From NCBI GenBank assembly GCA_964343605.1, contig CAYFKJ010000002.1, forward strand, positions 806,001-870,000: a stretch of 64,000 nucleotides of DNA, read 5' to 3'. Position 1 is the first letter of the stretch, and each line of letters starts with the position of its first letter. Of this stretch, positions 19,625 to 27,847 are shown piece after piece. The notes beneath the pieces were generated by a model. That model was not told where the DNA came from. It saw only the letters and a program-made list of their open reading frames with translations, and made no database searches. The translations under genes and the position numbers were made by a program. This stretch comes from CAYFKJ01 sp964343605 (GTDB lineage Bacteria; Pseudomonadota; Alphaproteobacteria; UBA2966).

Positions 19625-19651
19625 GGGGGGTGCAGTGCTGCTGCATCCCCC
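19625..19651. terminator. Bidirectional terminator-like hairpin between the GST and NHL genes
   Basis: An 11-pair stem (GGGGGGTGCAG at 19625-19635 with CTGCATCCCCC at 19641-19651, one G-T pair) and a 5-base loop lie between convergent genes. Only weak T-runs follow on either strand, so termination efficiency may be modest. Confidence 0.6.
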
Positions 19652-19665
19652 AATTCAAGCTTCTT

Positions 19666-21144
19666 TTAGGCCACCCAGGTGCCGTATGTCTTGGCTTCGG
19701 TGTCATACGCCAGGATGCGGTGGTTGTTGGTATCCACCACAAAGACCCGGCCGTTTGTAGCATCGTCGACGATACCGGCGGGTTCGCCCAACGGCAGACA
19801 GACGTCATCGGTGCACGTGAAGGCGCCGCCGTCGAAATCCCGGGCTTCACGTGATTTCAGGTCGAGCAGCCGGACGGCGGCGTTATAGCTGTCGGCGACC
19901 AACAGATTGTCGTGACTGTCCAGGGCGACGCCCAGGGCGTGCTGCAGGCGGGCTTGTCCGAATGCGCCATTGACGTGGCCGAATTCGAACAATCCGGCAC
20001 CGACCAGGGTGTCGACGGTTTCGGCCTCAAGATCGACGGCGCGGACGGACGAGGTTTCAGAATCGGCGAAGTAAAGCGACTTTCCGTCGGCGCTGAGGGC
20101 CAGGCCGCTCGGTTGGGCCAGACGGGCGGTTGCCGCCGGCCCGTCCACGATGTCTTCTCCGCCGTCACCGGCCAGTCTTTGCACCGTCGCCGCCGCGAAA
20201 TCCAGGGCGCCCAATTGGTGAGTGCCGGCGTTGGCGAAATAAAGAAGATTGCCGTCACTCGATAGGGCGAGGTCCCAAGGTGAGGCAAGGGCTGCGCCAA
20301 CCGCCGGTTCGGCCTGGGAAAGCGCCGGGCCGCGGCGGTTAATGCCGGCCAGCGTTGTCACCGCTCCCGCTTCCAGATCGATCGCCCGAATAGCGTGATT
20401 GCCGGTATCCGCCACATAGATTAAGCCGTCCGCGCAGGCCAACCCTTGAGGCTGGTCGAAGGTTGCGTCATCCAGACCGCCGTCCGTAAAACCGTCAGCC
20501 CCGCTGCCGACGCGCAGACGTTCGGCGCCGTCCGGGGCGAGCACGACGATCTGGTGGTGGCCGCCGTCGACCACCGCCCAAAGCTGCTCGTCCCGCCACG
20601 TCAGGGGCTTCATCTTTCCCGGAAACGATAAATTTCCTGCCGGTTCCGCCGAGGGCGTCAACAACAGCGGCGCGGGCGACATCACGCCCTGCCGGCGGAA
20701 ATCCTCAATCATCTCGCCAACACCCTCCATCAGACGGTCCGGGTCGGGCTCGCCCGAGGCCTGGCCCAGCAATTCCCCTTCCGGTCCGATGAACATCAGG
20801 GTCGGCCACGCACGCACGCCGTAGGCTTGCCAGATCTCGAAATCGGGGTCATGGATGATGGGGTGCTCGATACCATAGCGGCTGATCGCCAATTCCACGT
20901 TGGCGGCGTCCTTTTCGGCACTGAATTTCGGCGAGTGTACGCCGATCACGATGACGTCTTCGGGATAGGCCCGTTCAAGACGCTTCAAAGTCGGTATGAT
21001 CTGAATGCAATTGATGCAGCAGAAGGTCCAGAAATCGAGGATCACCAAACGCCCCCGCGCGTCTTCAAGGCTGATGGGCCCGTCGACATTGAACCATCTC
21101 AAGCCGGAAAGATCGAAATCCGGGGCGTGTACTCGCGGTTGCAT
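19666..21144 (-). CDS. Thioredoxin-like/NHL-repeat protein (NHLRC2-like)
   Basis: The 492-residue protein combines an N-terminal thioredoxin-like domain (residues about 1-150) with a C-terminal beta-propeller of NHL repeats (about 170-490). The redox motif reads WTFCCINCIQIIP (about residues 38-50), the CCINC arrangement shared with animal NHLRC2. Propeller blades repeat patterns such as QPQGLACADGLIYVADTGNH, QPSGLALSADGKSLYFADS and GVALDSHDNLLVADSYN. No signal peptide is evident, so it is probably cytoplasmic. The function of bacterial members is unknown; a redox-linked scaffold is a reasonable guess. The gene stands alone and is convergent with the GST gene. Confidence 0.88.
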   Translation of the reverse strand: MQPRVHAPDFDLSGLRWFNVDGPISLEDARGRLVILDFWTFCCINCIQIIPTLKRLERAYPEDVIVIGVHSPKFSAEKDAANVELAISRYGIEHPIIHDPDFEIWQAYGVRAWPTLMFIGPEGELLGQASGEPDPDRLMEGVGEMIEDFRRQGVMSPAPLLLTPSAEPAGNLSFPGKMKPLTWRDEQLWAVVDGGHHQIVVLAPDGAERLRVGSGADGFTDGGLDDATFDQPQGLACADGLIYVADTGNHAIRAIDLEAGAVTTLAGINRRGPALSQAEPAVGAALASPWDLALSSDGNLLYFANAGTHQLGALDFAAATVQRLAGDGGEDIVDGPAATARLAQPSGLALSADGKSLYFADSETSSVRAVDLEAETVDTLVGAGLFEFGHVNGAFGQARLQHALGVALDSHDNLLVADSYNAAVRLLDLKSREARDFDGGAFTCTDDVCLPLGEPAGIVDDATNGRVFVVDTNNHRILAYDTEAKTYGTWVA

Positions 21145-21317
21145 ATTTGACGATCTCCTCGAAGGTCGGTCCGTTTCCGACTAACATCATAGATAGGTGG
21201 GCGCCGGCTTGCGACAAATTGCCCTGTTGTTGAGGGCGGCCGACCGGCCGATGTTTCAAGTGTGGGCCGGCGTCGGTGAGCGGGCCTCACGCAGTTTAAC
21301 GCCGAATGGAGGCAACC

Positions 21318-22142
21318 ATGGCTGTCCGCGACATCCTACTTCACATGAGCGACGACAATCTGGCCCAGGCTCGAAGCAAGGCGGCCATGACCCTGGCGCA
21401 AGCCCACGACGCCCACCTGACGGCGCTTTACGTGGCCAGGACGCCGAATATTCCCGGCTACGTCCGCGCCTATATCACAGACGATGTCCTTGAGGAGCAA
21501 CGGCGTCAGGCCCTGAAAGCCGCCGAAGCGGCCGAGGCCATTTTTGTCGATCAGGCCAAGCGTGAGGGTGTTTCCCACGAATGGCGCGTCGGCGTCGGCG
21601 ATGACCGCGCCTTGATGGAATTGCATGCGCGCTACGCCGACATCGCCGTGGTCAGTCAGGTGGAGAGCGCAACCGAGCACGCCGGGGGCGTTTACGACTT
21701 GGCTGAGGAACTGGTGCTCACGTCCGGCCGCCCCGTCATGGCCATACCCTACACGGGCTCGTGGCCCAAGATCGGCAGCCAGGTAATGATCGCCTGGAAC
21801 GGCAGGCGGGAAGCGGTCCGGGCGGTGTCCGATGCCATGCCGTTCCTGGAACGGGCCGATAAGGTCAATGTCTTCACTGTAAATCCCAACGACGACAACC
21901 ATGTTCCCGGCGCCGACCTGTGTACCCATTTGGCGCGCCATGGCGTCAATGCCGAAGCCCATCATTCCGTGGCCAAGGATATCGATGTCGGAAACGTGCT
22001 GCTTTCGGCTGCCTTCGATTTCGGCGTCGATCTCGTTGTCATGGGGGCGTACGGCCATTCCCGCATCCGCGAACTGGCGCTGGGCGGAGCGACCCGGCAC
22101 ATCCTCGGCCACATGACCGTCCCGGTGTTGATGTCGCATTAG
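21318..22142 (+). CDS. Universal stress protein with two UspA domains
   Basis: A 274-residue tandem UspA protein. The first domain (about 1-140) is degenerate; the second (about 150-274) carries the ATP-binding signature MGAYGHSRIRELALGG followed by TRHILGHMTVPVLMSH. The start is the ATG at 21318 behind a GGAGG; an ATG at 21306 overlaps that site and is less likely. Universal stress proteins of this kind are induced in growth arrest and oxidative stress. The gene is divergent from the thioredoxin-NHL gene and has no clear operon partner. Confidence 0.9.
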   Translation: MAVRDILLHMSDDNLAQARSKAAMTLAQAHDAHLTALYVARTPNIPGYVRAYITDDVLEEQRRQALKAAEAAEAIFVDQAKREGVSHEWRVGVGDDRALMELHARYADIAVVSQVESATEHAGGVYDLAEELVLTSGRPVMAIPYTGSWPKIGSQVMIAWNGRREAVRAVSDAMPFLERADKVNVFTVNPNDDNHVPGADLCTHLARHGVNAEAHHSVAKDIDVGNVLLSAAFDFGVDLVVMGAYGHSRIRELALGGATRHILGHMTVPVLMSH

Positions 22143-22327
22143 AGGTCGTCGACGCAAATACGTGACAAATAGGAGAAAAACTTAAGTACATGGTTATCTT
22201 GTCTTTTTAGTCCGCCTATGCTTCTGTGTCCGCAACAATAAGAACAGCTCTTAACGAATAGCCGCCCGGGGAGACATGGGAGCGGCAAGAAGAGGGTAAT
22301 GTTTGTGGGCATGGGCAGCTCGATCGA

Positions 22328-23152
22328 ATGAGTTTCAAGGTCAAGTTTTGGGGCGTCCGCGGCAGTATCGCGTGCCCGTCACCGCGGCATATCGCGTTCG
22401 GCGGCAACACAAGTTGCGTGGAAGTCGCGATGGGGGGCCAGCGCATCATTCTTGATGCCGGAACGGGCATCAGAAATCTCGGCCATTGGCTGATGAAGAA
22501 GCAGGTGAGCGACGCCATATTGCTGCTCTCTCATACCCATTGGGACCACATCAACGGCTTTCCCTTCTTTTCCCCCGCGTTCCGGCCCGACCACGCCTTT
22601 CGCATCATGGCCGGCCACCTGGCGTCCAAGGGCGGCGTGGAGAACGTATTTGCCAGCCAAATGTCGCAGCCGACTTTTCCCGTGCCCTTGGAAAAAATGG
22701 GCGGAAAGCTCATTTTCGAGGATTTCGCCTGCGGCGACGTTCTCGATTTCGGCGAAGGCATCGAGGTCAAAACCTTCCCGCTCAATCATCCGGACGGCGC
22801 CACGGGTTACCGGATCGAGTATCTCGACAAAGTCATGTGCTACGTGACGGACACCGAGCATGTTCCCGGCAAGCCGGACGAGAATGTCCTGAAACTGATC
22901 GAGGGCGCCGATCTGGTGATCTACGACTCCACCTATACCGATGACGAATTTCCCGACAAGGTGGGCTGGGGACACTCGACCTGGCAGGAGGGCATCCGCC
23001 TTTGCAAGGAAGCGGGCGCCAAGAATCTGGCAATCTTCCACCACGATCCCGATCACGAGGATCTTTTTATGGAGGATCTGGAATCCCAGGCCCGGAAGAC
23101 CTGGGAAGGCGCCATCATAGCTCGCGAGCACATGCGCTTTACGCTCGCCTAA
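22328..23152 (+). CDS. MBL-fold metallo-hydrolase
   Basis: The 274-residue protein has the metallo-beta-lactamase metal motif SHTHWDHINGFPFF (about residues 69-82), an Asp in IYDSTYTDDEF, a His in KTFPLNHPDGATGYRI and the terminal FHHDPDHEDL. The N-terminal VKFWGVRGSIACPSP is characteristic of the RNase Z/PhnP-like branch whose members hydrolyse phosphodiesters or cyclic nucleotides. In related genomes these are often near signalling genes. The exact substrate is unknown. Confidence 0.88.
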   Translation: MSFKVKFWGVRGSIACPSPRHIAFGGNTSCVEVAMGGQRIILDAGTGIRNLGHWLMKKQVSDAILLLSHTHWDHINGFPFFSPAFRPDHAFRIMAGHLASKGGVENVFASQMSQPTFPVPLEKMGGKLIFEDFACGDVLDFGEGIEVKTFPLNHPDGATGYRIEYLDKVMCYVTDTEHVPGKPDENVLKLIEGADLVIYDSTYTDDEFPDKVGWGHSTWQEGIRLCKEAGAKNLAIFHHDPDHEDLFMEDLESQARKTWEGAIIAREHMRFTLA

Positions 23153-23255
23153 GACTTTGATTCCCGGTATCCTTTTTATGTATGTGCGCTGCCCTCCGGC
23201 CGCTCGCCGGAACCCGCAGTTGAGGATCGTGCAGTAAAATTATTGGTTTTTTCTG

Positions 23256-23280
23256 TAATTGTTGGTATACCCAACAATTA
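23256..23280. promoter_or_regulatory. GntR-like palindromic operator before the large flavoprotein
   Basis: Ten-base perfect inverted arms, TAATTGTTGG (23256-23265) and CCAACAATTA (23271-23280), flank TATAC, 48 bases before the ATG at 23328. The central GGTATACC is typical of GntR/FadR-family operators. No GntR gene is in the window. Confidence 0.55.
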
Positions 23281-23327
23281 AGAATGTTAGTAATTTTGTT
23301 GTACCAAATCACCGGAGGGCGCTTTTC

Positions 23328-26300
23328 ATGACTGCCGACGCTTCGCTCAATCTTTCGTTCGACCTGACGCTGACCGATCTCTACGAAACAACCGGTTTGG
23401 CGAAGGTGGACGCCGCTTTCATGGACTGGTTGGGGGATGTCGACAAGGATTTGCGAACCCAACTAACCGAAGCGCGGGCGAGTGCGACGGGCGCGGACAG
23501 CGGCCCCTACGCCGAATTGATGATCGCTCTGGCGCCGCACCTCGAGGACTTTCTGGCCCAATTGTTCGGCATCCAATCCGAGTTGGGGGCCTTGGCCGAG
23601 CGTCATCACGATTTGGCACCCTTGTTCACCTGCAAACGGCTGTTTGTCCAGCGTATTGCCGTCAAAAAGATCAAGGCGGAGGAGGCTGCGACTCTCGACG
23701 GCGAGGCCTTGGCCACCGCGTTCGGCGAGGCCATCGACGGCGACTTCGACGGGGACGAGCTGGTGTTCGCCCGGGCGGTGACGGCTTGGCAGCAGGCGGC
23801 GGAGGAAGATGAAGGCGCTCACGCGGAGGATCTCGATATCGCGACCCGTTACGCCGCCTGGGCGACTCAAGCGCCCGCCGGTCGCGCCAAACATGGCCAT
23901 GGGGTGCTGTTCCAGGTGCCGGGCAAGGTCGATGCCGAACACCTGGTGCCGATCGAGGAGGGCGAGCTTGACGGCTTGGACGGCTCGATCTCCTATCACC
24001 GGCTGGATGAAAGTCATCTGCGCCGCCGCGAAGGTTTCGCCCTAACCGATCAGGGCTGCGACCTGGTGGGCGCCCTCGATCACGCCAACTACTGCATCTT
24101 CTGTCACAACCAGGGCAAGGATTCGTGTGCCCGCGGCCTGCGTGAAAAAGTCGCCAGGGATGCGCCGGAAGGCACCGTCGGCGCCTTCAAGGCCTCGCCT
24201 TTCGGGGTGACGTTGGCAGGGTGTCCGTTGGACGAGCGAATTTCCGAGATGCATCTGGTGAAGACGCAGGGATACGCCCTGGGCGCGCTGGCGATCATTG
24301 CGGTCGACAACCCCCTGTGCGCCGCCACGGGTCACCGCATCTGCAACGACTGCATGAAGTCCTGCATTTACCAACGCCAGGATCCGGTGAACATTCCCCA
24401 GGCGGAGACCCGGACCCTCAAGGACGTGCTGGATCTGCCCTGGGGTTTCGAAATTTACGGCCTGCTGACGCGCTGGAATCCGCTCAACGTGTTCCGCCCG
24501 TTGCCGCTGGCGCCCACGGGCAAGCGCATTCTCATTGCCGGCCTCGGTCCGGCCGGCTTCAGTTTGGCCCACAATCTGATGAACGACGGCCATGTGGTGG
24601 CCGGCATCGACGGATTGAAGATCGAACCCCTGCCCGAGGATCTTTCCGGCGTCGCCACGGACGGCAGCAGGGTGCCGTTCCGGCCCATCCACAACGTTGA
24701 AGAACTCTACGAGGAACTGGGTGAGCGCGTGATGGCGGGCTTCGGCGGGGTGGCCGAGTACGGCATTACCGTTCGCTGGAACAAGAATTTTCTCAAGATC
24801 ATCCGGCTGCTGCTCGAACGCCGCCACCAGTTCACCATGATGGGCGGTGTGCGCTTCGGTACCACGTTGACGGTCGACGGCGCTTTCGAGCGCGGCTTTG
24901 ATCACATCGCGCTGGCGGTGGGCGCCGGTAAGCCGACGGTGCTCGACATGCCGGGCGGCCTGGCGCGCGGCGTGCGCACGGCCAGCGATTTCCTCATGGC
25001 GCTGCAACTGACAGGCGCGGCGCGGACCGACACGTTGGCCAACATGCAGCTTCGCCTGCCGGTTGTCGTGATCGGCGGCGGTCTGACGGCGATCGATACG
25101 GCAACGGAAGCGCTCGCCTACTATCCGGTCCAAGTCGAGAAATTCCTGCAGCGCTGGGAGACGTTGTCGGCTGAACTGGGTGAGGAGGCCGTGCGCGCCG
25201 CCTACTTCATGCCCGAGGAAGCGGATATCGCGGACGAGTTCCTGACCCACGCCCGCGCCATCCGCGAGGAGCGCAACCGGGCGAAAGCGGCGGGGGAAGA
25301 GCCCCGCGTTCTGGAATTGTTGAACAGTTGGGGTGGCGTGACGCTCTGCTACCGCAAACGCATGCTTGACGCTCCCAGCTACACCCTCAACCACGAGGAA
25401 ATCGAGAAAGCGCTGGAGGAGGGAATTCGCTTCGCCGAGTTGCTTTCGCCGGTGGAAGTCAATGTCGACGATACCGGCCATGCGCAGTCCGTGCGCTTCG
25501 CCCGGCAGGTCCGCGACGAAGACGGCAAGTTCGGCGCCGACGGCACCGAGGTCACGTTGCCGGCCCGCGCTCTGCTCGTGGCGGCGGGGACGACACCCAA
25601 CACCGTTCTGGCCCGGGAGGATGCCGAGAGCGTTCACCTCGACGGCAAATTCTTCCAAGCCATCGACGAAGACGGCAATCCGGTGACGCCGGAACGCGTC
25701 AAGAAGCCCAACGAGGTCCAGATTTTGGCCTCAAAGCGGGACGACGGACGCTACGTCAGTTTCTTCGGCGATCTCCATCCCAGCTACGCCGGCAACGTCG
25801 TCAGCGCCATGGCCAGCGGCAAGCAGGGCTTTCCCGTTGTGTCGAAGATTCTCGACCGCATCTCGCCGTTTTCGGATCTGGACGACAAGGCCTTCCTCGA
25901 CGCCTTTAATGACGACATGCGGGCGCACGTGCACGAGGTTATCCGCCTGACGCCGACCATCGTCGAGGTCGTCGTCCGTGCCCCGGCGGCAGCCCGCAAT
26001 TTCCATCCCGGTCAGTTCTACCGACTGCAGAATTTCGAAACCATCGCCAAGACCTATGACAACACCACCCTGGCCATGGAGGGCATTGCCCTTACCGGGG
26101 CGTGGGTCGACAAAGAAGAGGGGCTGATCAGCCTTATCGTCCTGGAGATGGGTGGATCGTCCGATCTTTGCGCCTATCTTGAGCCCGGTGAGCCCGTCAT
26201 CGTGATGGGACCGACGGGCATGCCGACCGAGACGCCGGGCGATGAGACGGTGCTCCTTGCCGGCGGCGGACTGGGCAACGCCGTGCTGTTCTCGATCGGT

Positions 26301-26903
26301 CAGGCCTTCCGGGCGGCGGGCTCCAAAGTTCTTTATTTTGCCGGCTACAAGGCGGTGATCGACCGCTACAAGGTAGAAGAAATCGAAGCGGCAGCGGACG
26401 TCATCGTCTGGTGCTGCGACGAAGCGCCGGGCTTCGAGCCCAACCGGCCGCAGGACCGCACCTTCGTCGGCAACATCGTCCAATGCATGCAGGCCTACGC
26501 CAGCGGTGAATTGGGCGAACAGGTCATCAAGATGTCGGACGTCGACCGCGTCGTCGCCATCGGCTCCGACCGCATGATGGCGGCCGTCGGGCAGTCGCGG
26601 CACGAGGTTCTCAAACCCTTCCTCAAGGCCGAGCACAGGGCAGTGGGCAGCATCAACTCGCCTATGCAATGCATGATGAAGGAGATCTGCGCCCAGTGCC
26701 TGCAGCCCCATACGGACCCCGTGACGGGTGAGCGCAGCGTCGTGTTTTCCTGCTTCAATCAGGATCAGGATCTCGACATGGTCGATTTCGCCGGGCTCAA
26801 CAGCCGCCTGAGACAAAACGCGGTACAGGAAAAGCTGACGGCCTTGTGGATCGACCGTTGCCTGGCAGGCCTTGAATCGCGGCCCCTGAGACGGAGTGCG
26901 TAA
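23328..26903 (+). CDS. Multi-domain FAD/NAD(P)/iron-sulfur oxidoreductase (GltD-like fused to an FNR/PyrK-like module)
   Basis: A 1191-residue cytoplasmic redox protein. The first about 240 residues have no recognised domain. Two Cys clusters follow (CIFCHNQGKDSC near 255, CNDCMKSC near 340), like the Fe-S segment of GltD and dihydropyrimidine dehydrogenase. A GltD-like FAD domain starts near 400 (IAGLGPAGFSLAHNL), with a second dinucleotide fold near 580 (VVVIGGGLTAIDTATEAL). From about 865 an FNR-like domain appears (FHPGQFYRLQNF near 893; LLAGGGLGNAVLFSIG near 974), ending in a PyrK-type cluster (CMMKEICAQC near 1114, then SCFNQ). The order resembles NfnAB-like transhydrogenases fused in one chain. 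The start is the ATG at 23328 after GGAGGG; the frame is open to 23259. No partner subunit is adjacent. Confidence 0.85.
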   Translation: MTADASLNLSFDLTLTDLYETTGLAKVDAAFMDWLGDVDKDLRTQLTEARASATGADSGPYAELMIALAPHLEDFLAQLFGIQSELGALAERHHDLAPLFTCKRLFVQRIAVKKIKAEEAATLDGEALATAFGEAIDGDFDGDELVFARAVTAWQQAAEEDEGAHAEDLDIATRYAAWATQAPAGRAKHGHGVLFQVPGKVDAEHLVPIEEGELDGLDGSISYHRLDESHLRRREGFALTDQGCDLVGALDHANYCIFCHNQGKDSCARGLREKVARDAPEGTVGAFKASPFGVTLAGCPLDERISEMHLVKTQGYALGALAIIAVDNPLCAATGHRICNDCMKSCIYQRQDPVNIPQAETRTLKDVLDLPWGFEIYGLLTRWNPLNVFRPLPLAPTGKRILIAGLGPAGFSLAHNLMNDGHVVAGIDGLKIEPLPEDLSGVATDGSRVPFRPIHNVEELYEELGERVMAGFGGVAEYGITVRWNKNFLKIIRLLLERRHQFTMMGGVRFGTTLTVDGAFERGFDHIALAVGAGKPTVLDMPGGLARGVRTASDFLMALQLTGAARTDTLANMQLRLPVVVIGGGLTAIDTATEALAYYPVQVEKFLQRWETLSAELGEEAVRAAYFMPEEADIADEFLTHARAIREERNRAKAAGEEPRVLELLNSWGGVTLCYRKRMLDAPSYTLNHEEIEKALEEGIRFAELLSPVEVNVDDTGHAQSVRFARQVRDEDGKFGADGTEVTLPARALLVAAGTTPNTVLAREDAESVHLDGKFFQAIDEDGNPVTPERVKKPNEVQILASKRDDGRYVSFFGDLHPSYAGNVVSAMASGKQGFPVVSKILDRISPFSDLDDKAFLDAFNDDMRAHVHEVIRLTPTIVEVVVRAPAAARNFHPGQFYRLQNFETIAKTYDNTTLAMEGIALTGAWVDKEEGLISLIVLEMGGSSDLCAYLEPGEPVIVMGPTGMPTETPGDETVLLAGGGLGNAVLFSIGQAFRAAGSKVLYFAGYKAVIDRYKVEEIEAAADVIVWCCDEAPGFEPNRPQDRTFVGNIVQCMQAYASGELGEQVIKMSDVDRVVAIGSDRMMAAVGQSRHEVLKPFLKAEHRAVGSINSPMQCMMKEICAQCLQPHTDPVTGERSVVFSCFNQDQDLDMVDFAGLNSRLRQNAVQEKLTALWIDRCLAGLESRPLRRSA

Positions 26904-26920
26904 ACCGGCTCTACCCCCTA

Positions 26921-27038
26921 TGTCATTCCCGCGAAAGCGGGAATCCATGCCATAGATTAGCAGTTTGGCACGACGTTGTGAGATTCGATCGCTCAGGCGT
27001 GGATTCCGGACAATCGCTTCGCGCTTTCCGGAATGACA
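26921..27038. repeat. Short composite repeat with inverted ends, related to 7281-7522
   Basis: The left end (26921-26947, GTCATTCCCGCGAAAGCGGG onwards) matches the middle unit at 7416 and continues into similar bases (ATCCATGCC, then TAGATT-like). The right end (27000-27038, TGGATTCCGGAC then CTTTCCGGAATGACA) is its inverted counterpart. The element fills the gap between the flavoprotein gene and the Hpt gene. It is consistent with a non-autonomous repeat. Confidence 0.7.
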
Positions 27039-27053
27039 GGTCTCCGGGCGTTC

Positions 27054-27437
27054 CTACCCCGGCGGGTCCAGCCATTTTTCGTCTTGGACCGGATTGTCGG
27101 CTGCCGAGCGGAAATCATTCATGGCCGCCTCGAAGGCTTCGCGGATTTGCGGCGTCACCTCGCAGTCGCCGCCCAGGAGCGGTTCTAGGACGTCGAGTAC
27201 GGCTCTGGCGGCGGCGCTTAGTTCGTTGAAACCGAAGGTGCCGCTGCTGCCCGCCAGGTTGTGGATGGTGCGGTAATGGGCGTCGATGTCCGGTGCGTCC
27301 CATATGGGCGCGATCAGGGGGTGGCAGGTTTGTTCGATCGCCGACATGCGATCGGGCAGGACGCCGAGGAATTCGTCAGATAACGCTTTCAGCTTGTCTC
27401 TTGCGGCGCCGCTTCCGGACGGGCCGTCATCCGCCAT
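27054..27437 (-). CDS. Hpt (histidine phosphotransfer) domain protein
   Basis: A 127-residue helical protein with the Hpt motif HNLAGSSGTFGFNEL (about residues 60-74), the His being the phosphoacceptor. It receives phosphate from a receiver domain in a phosphorelay. The start overlaps the end of the response-regulator gene by 11 bases. It forms one unit with the kinase and receiver genes upstream. Confidence 0.9.
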   Translation of the reverse strand: MADDGPSGSGAARDKLKALSDEFLGVLPDRMSAIEQTCHPLIAPIWDAPDIDAHYRTIHNLAGSSGTFGFNELSAAARAVLDVLEPLLGGDCEVTPQIREAFEAAMNDFRSAADNPVQDEKWLDPPG

Positions 27438-27822
27438 GATGTTCTTTCCACATTTCCACGATGGTTGAGGAAAGCGTCATGGGATCGAAAGGTTTCGGGA
27501 TGACGTTGATGGCGCCCATGTCCTTGTATTGCACGACCTCGTTGGGCTGAACCTTCGCGGTCATGAAGATCACCGGTGTGTCTGACAGCGGCTCCAATTC
27601 CCTCAGCGCCTGGAACGTCGTCGGCCCGTCCATGCCGGGCATCATCACGTCGAGCAATATCAGGTCCGGCGCATACTCGACCGCGACGCCGACGGCTTCC
27701 TCGCCGGAACTGCATATCTTGACGGTAAAACCGCCCGCCAACTCGAGCGCGATGCGTGCAACCTCCTGGATATCGGGTTCGTCCTCGACATAGAGGATGC
27801 GCTCAAGTTTTTGGGCAGGCAT
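27427..27822 (-). CDS. Single-domain response regulator
   Basis: A 131-residue stand-alone receiver. The acidic pair is in YVEDEPDIQEVA, the phosphoacceptor Asp in LILLDVMMPGMDG (about residue 56) and the conserved Lys in NVIPKPFDP. No output domain is present. It lies 25 bases after the hybrid kinase and overlaps the Hpt gene, so a three-protein relay (kinase, receiver, Hpt) is likely. Confidence 0.92.
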   Translation of the reverse strand: MPAQKLERILYVEDEPDIQEVARIALELAGGFTVKICSSGEEAVGVAVEYAPDLILLDVMMPGMDGPTTFQALRELEPLSDTPVIFMTAKVQPNEVVQYKDMGAINVIPKPFDPMTLSSTIVEMWKEHHGG

Positions 27823-27847
27823 TTCCGTTGCTGGTCCTTGTTCGTTC

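Noticed and set aside
24042..25658. Long open frame (over 500 codons) on the minus strand inside the large flavoprotein gene
   Set aside because: It is the antisense shadow of a GC-rich gene: its protein is rich in His/Arg/Gly with no known domain, while the plus-strand frame carries clear motifs.
26921..27038. CRISPR array or attachment site
   Set aside because: Units are palindromic and inverted, not regularly spaced direct repeats, and no cas or integrase gene is nearby.
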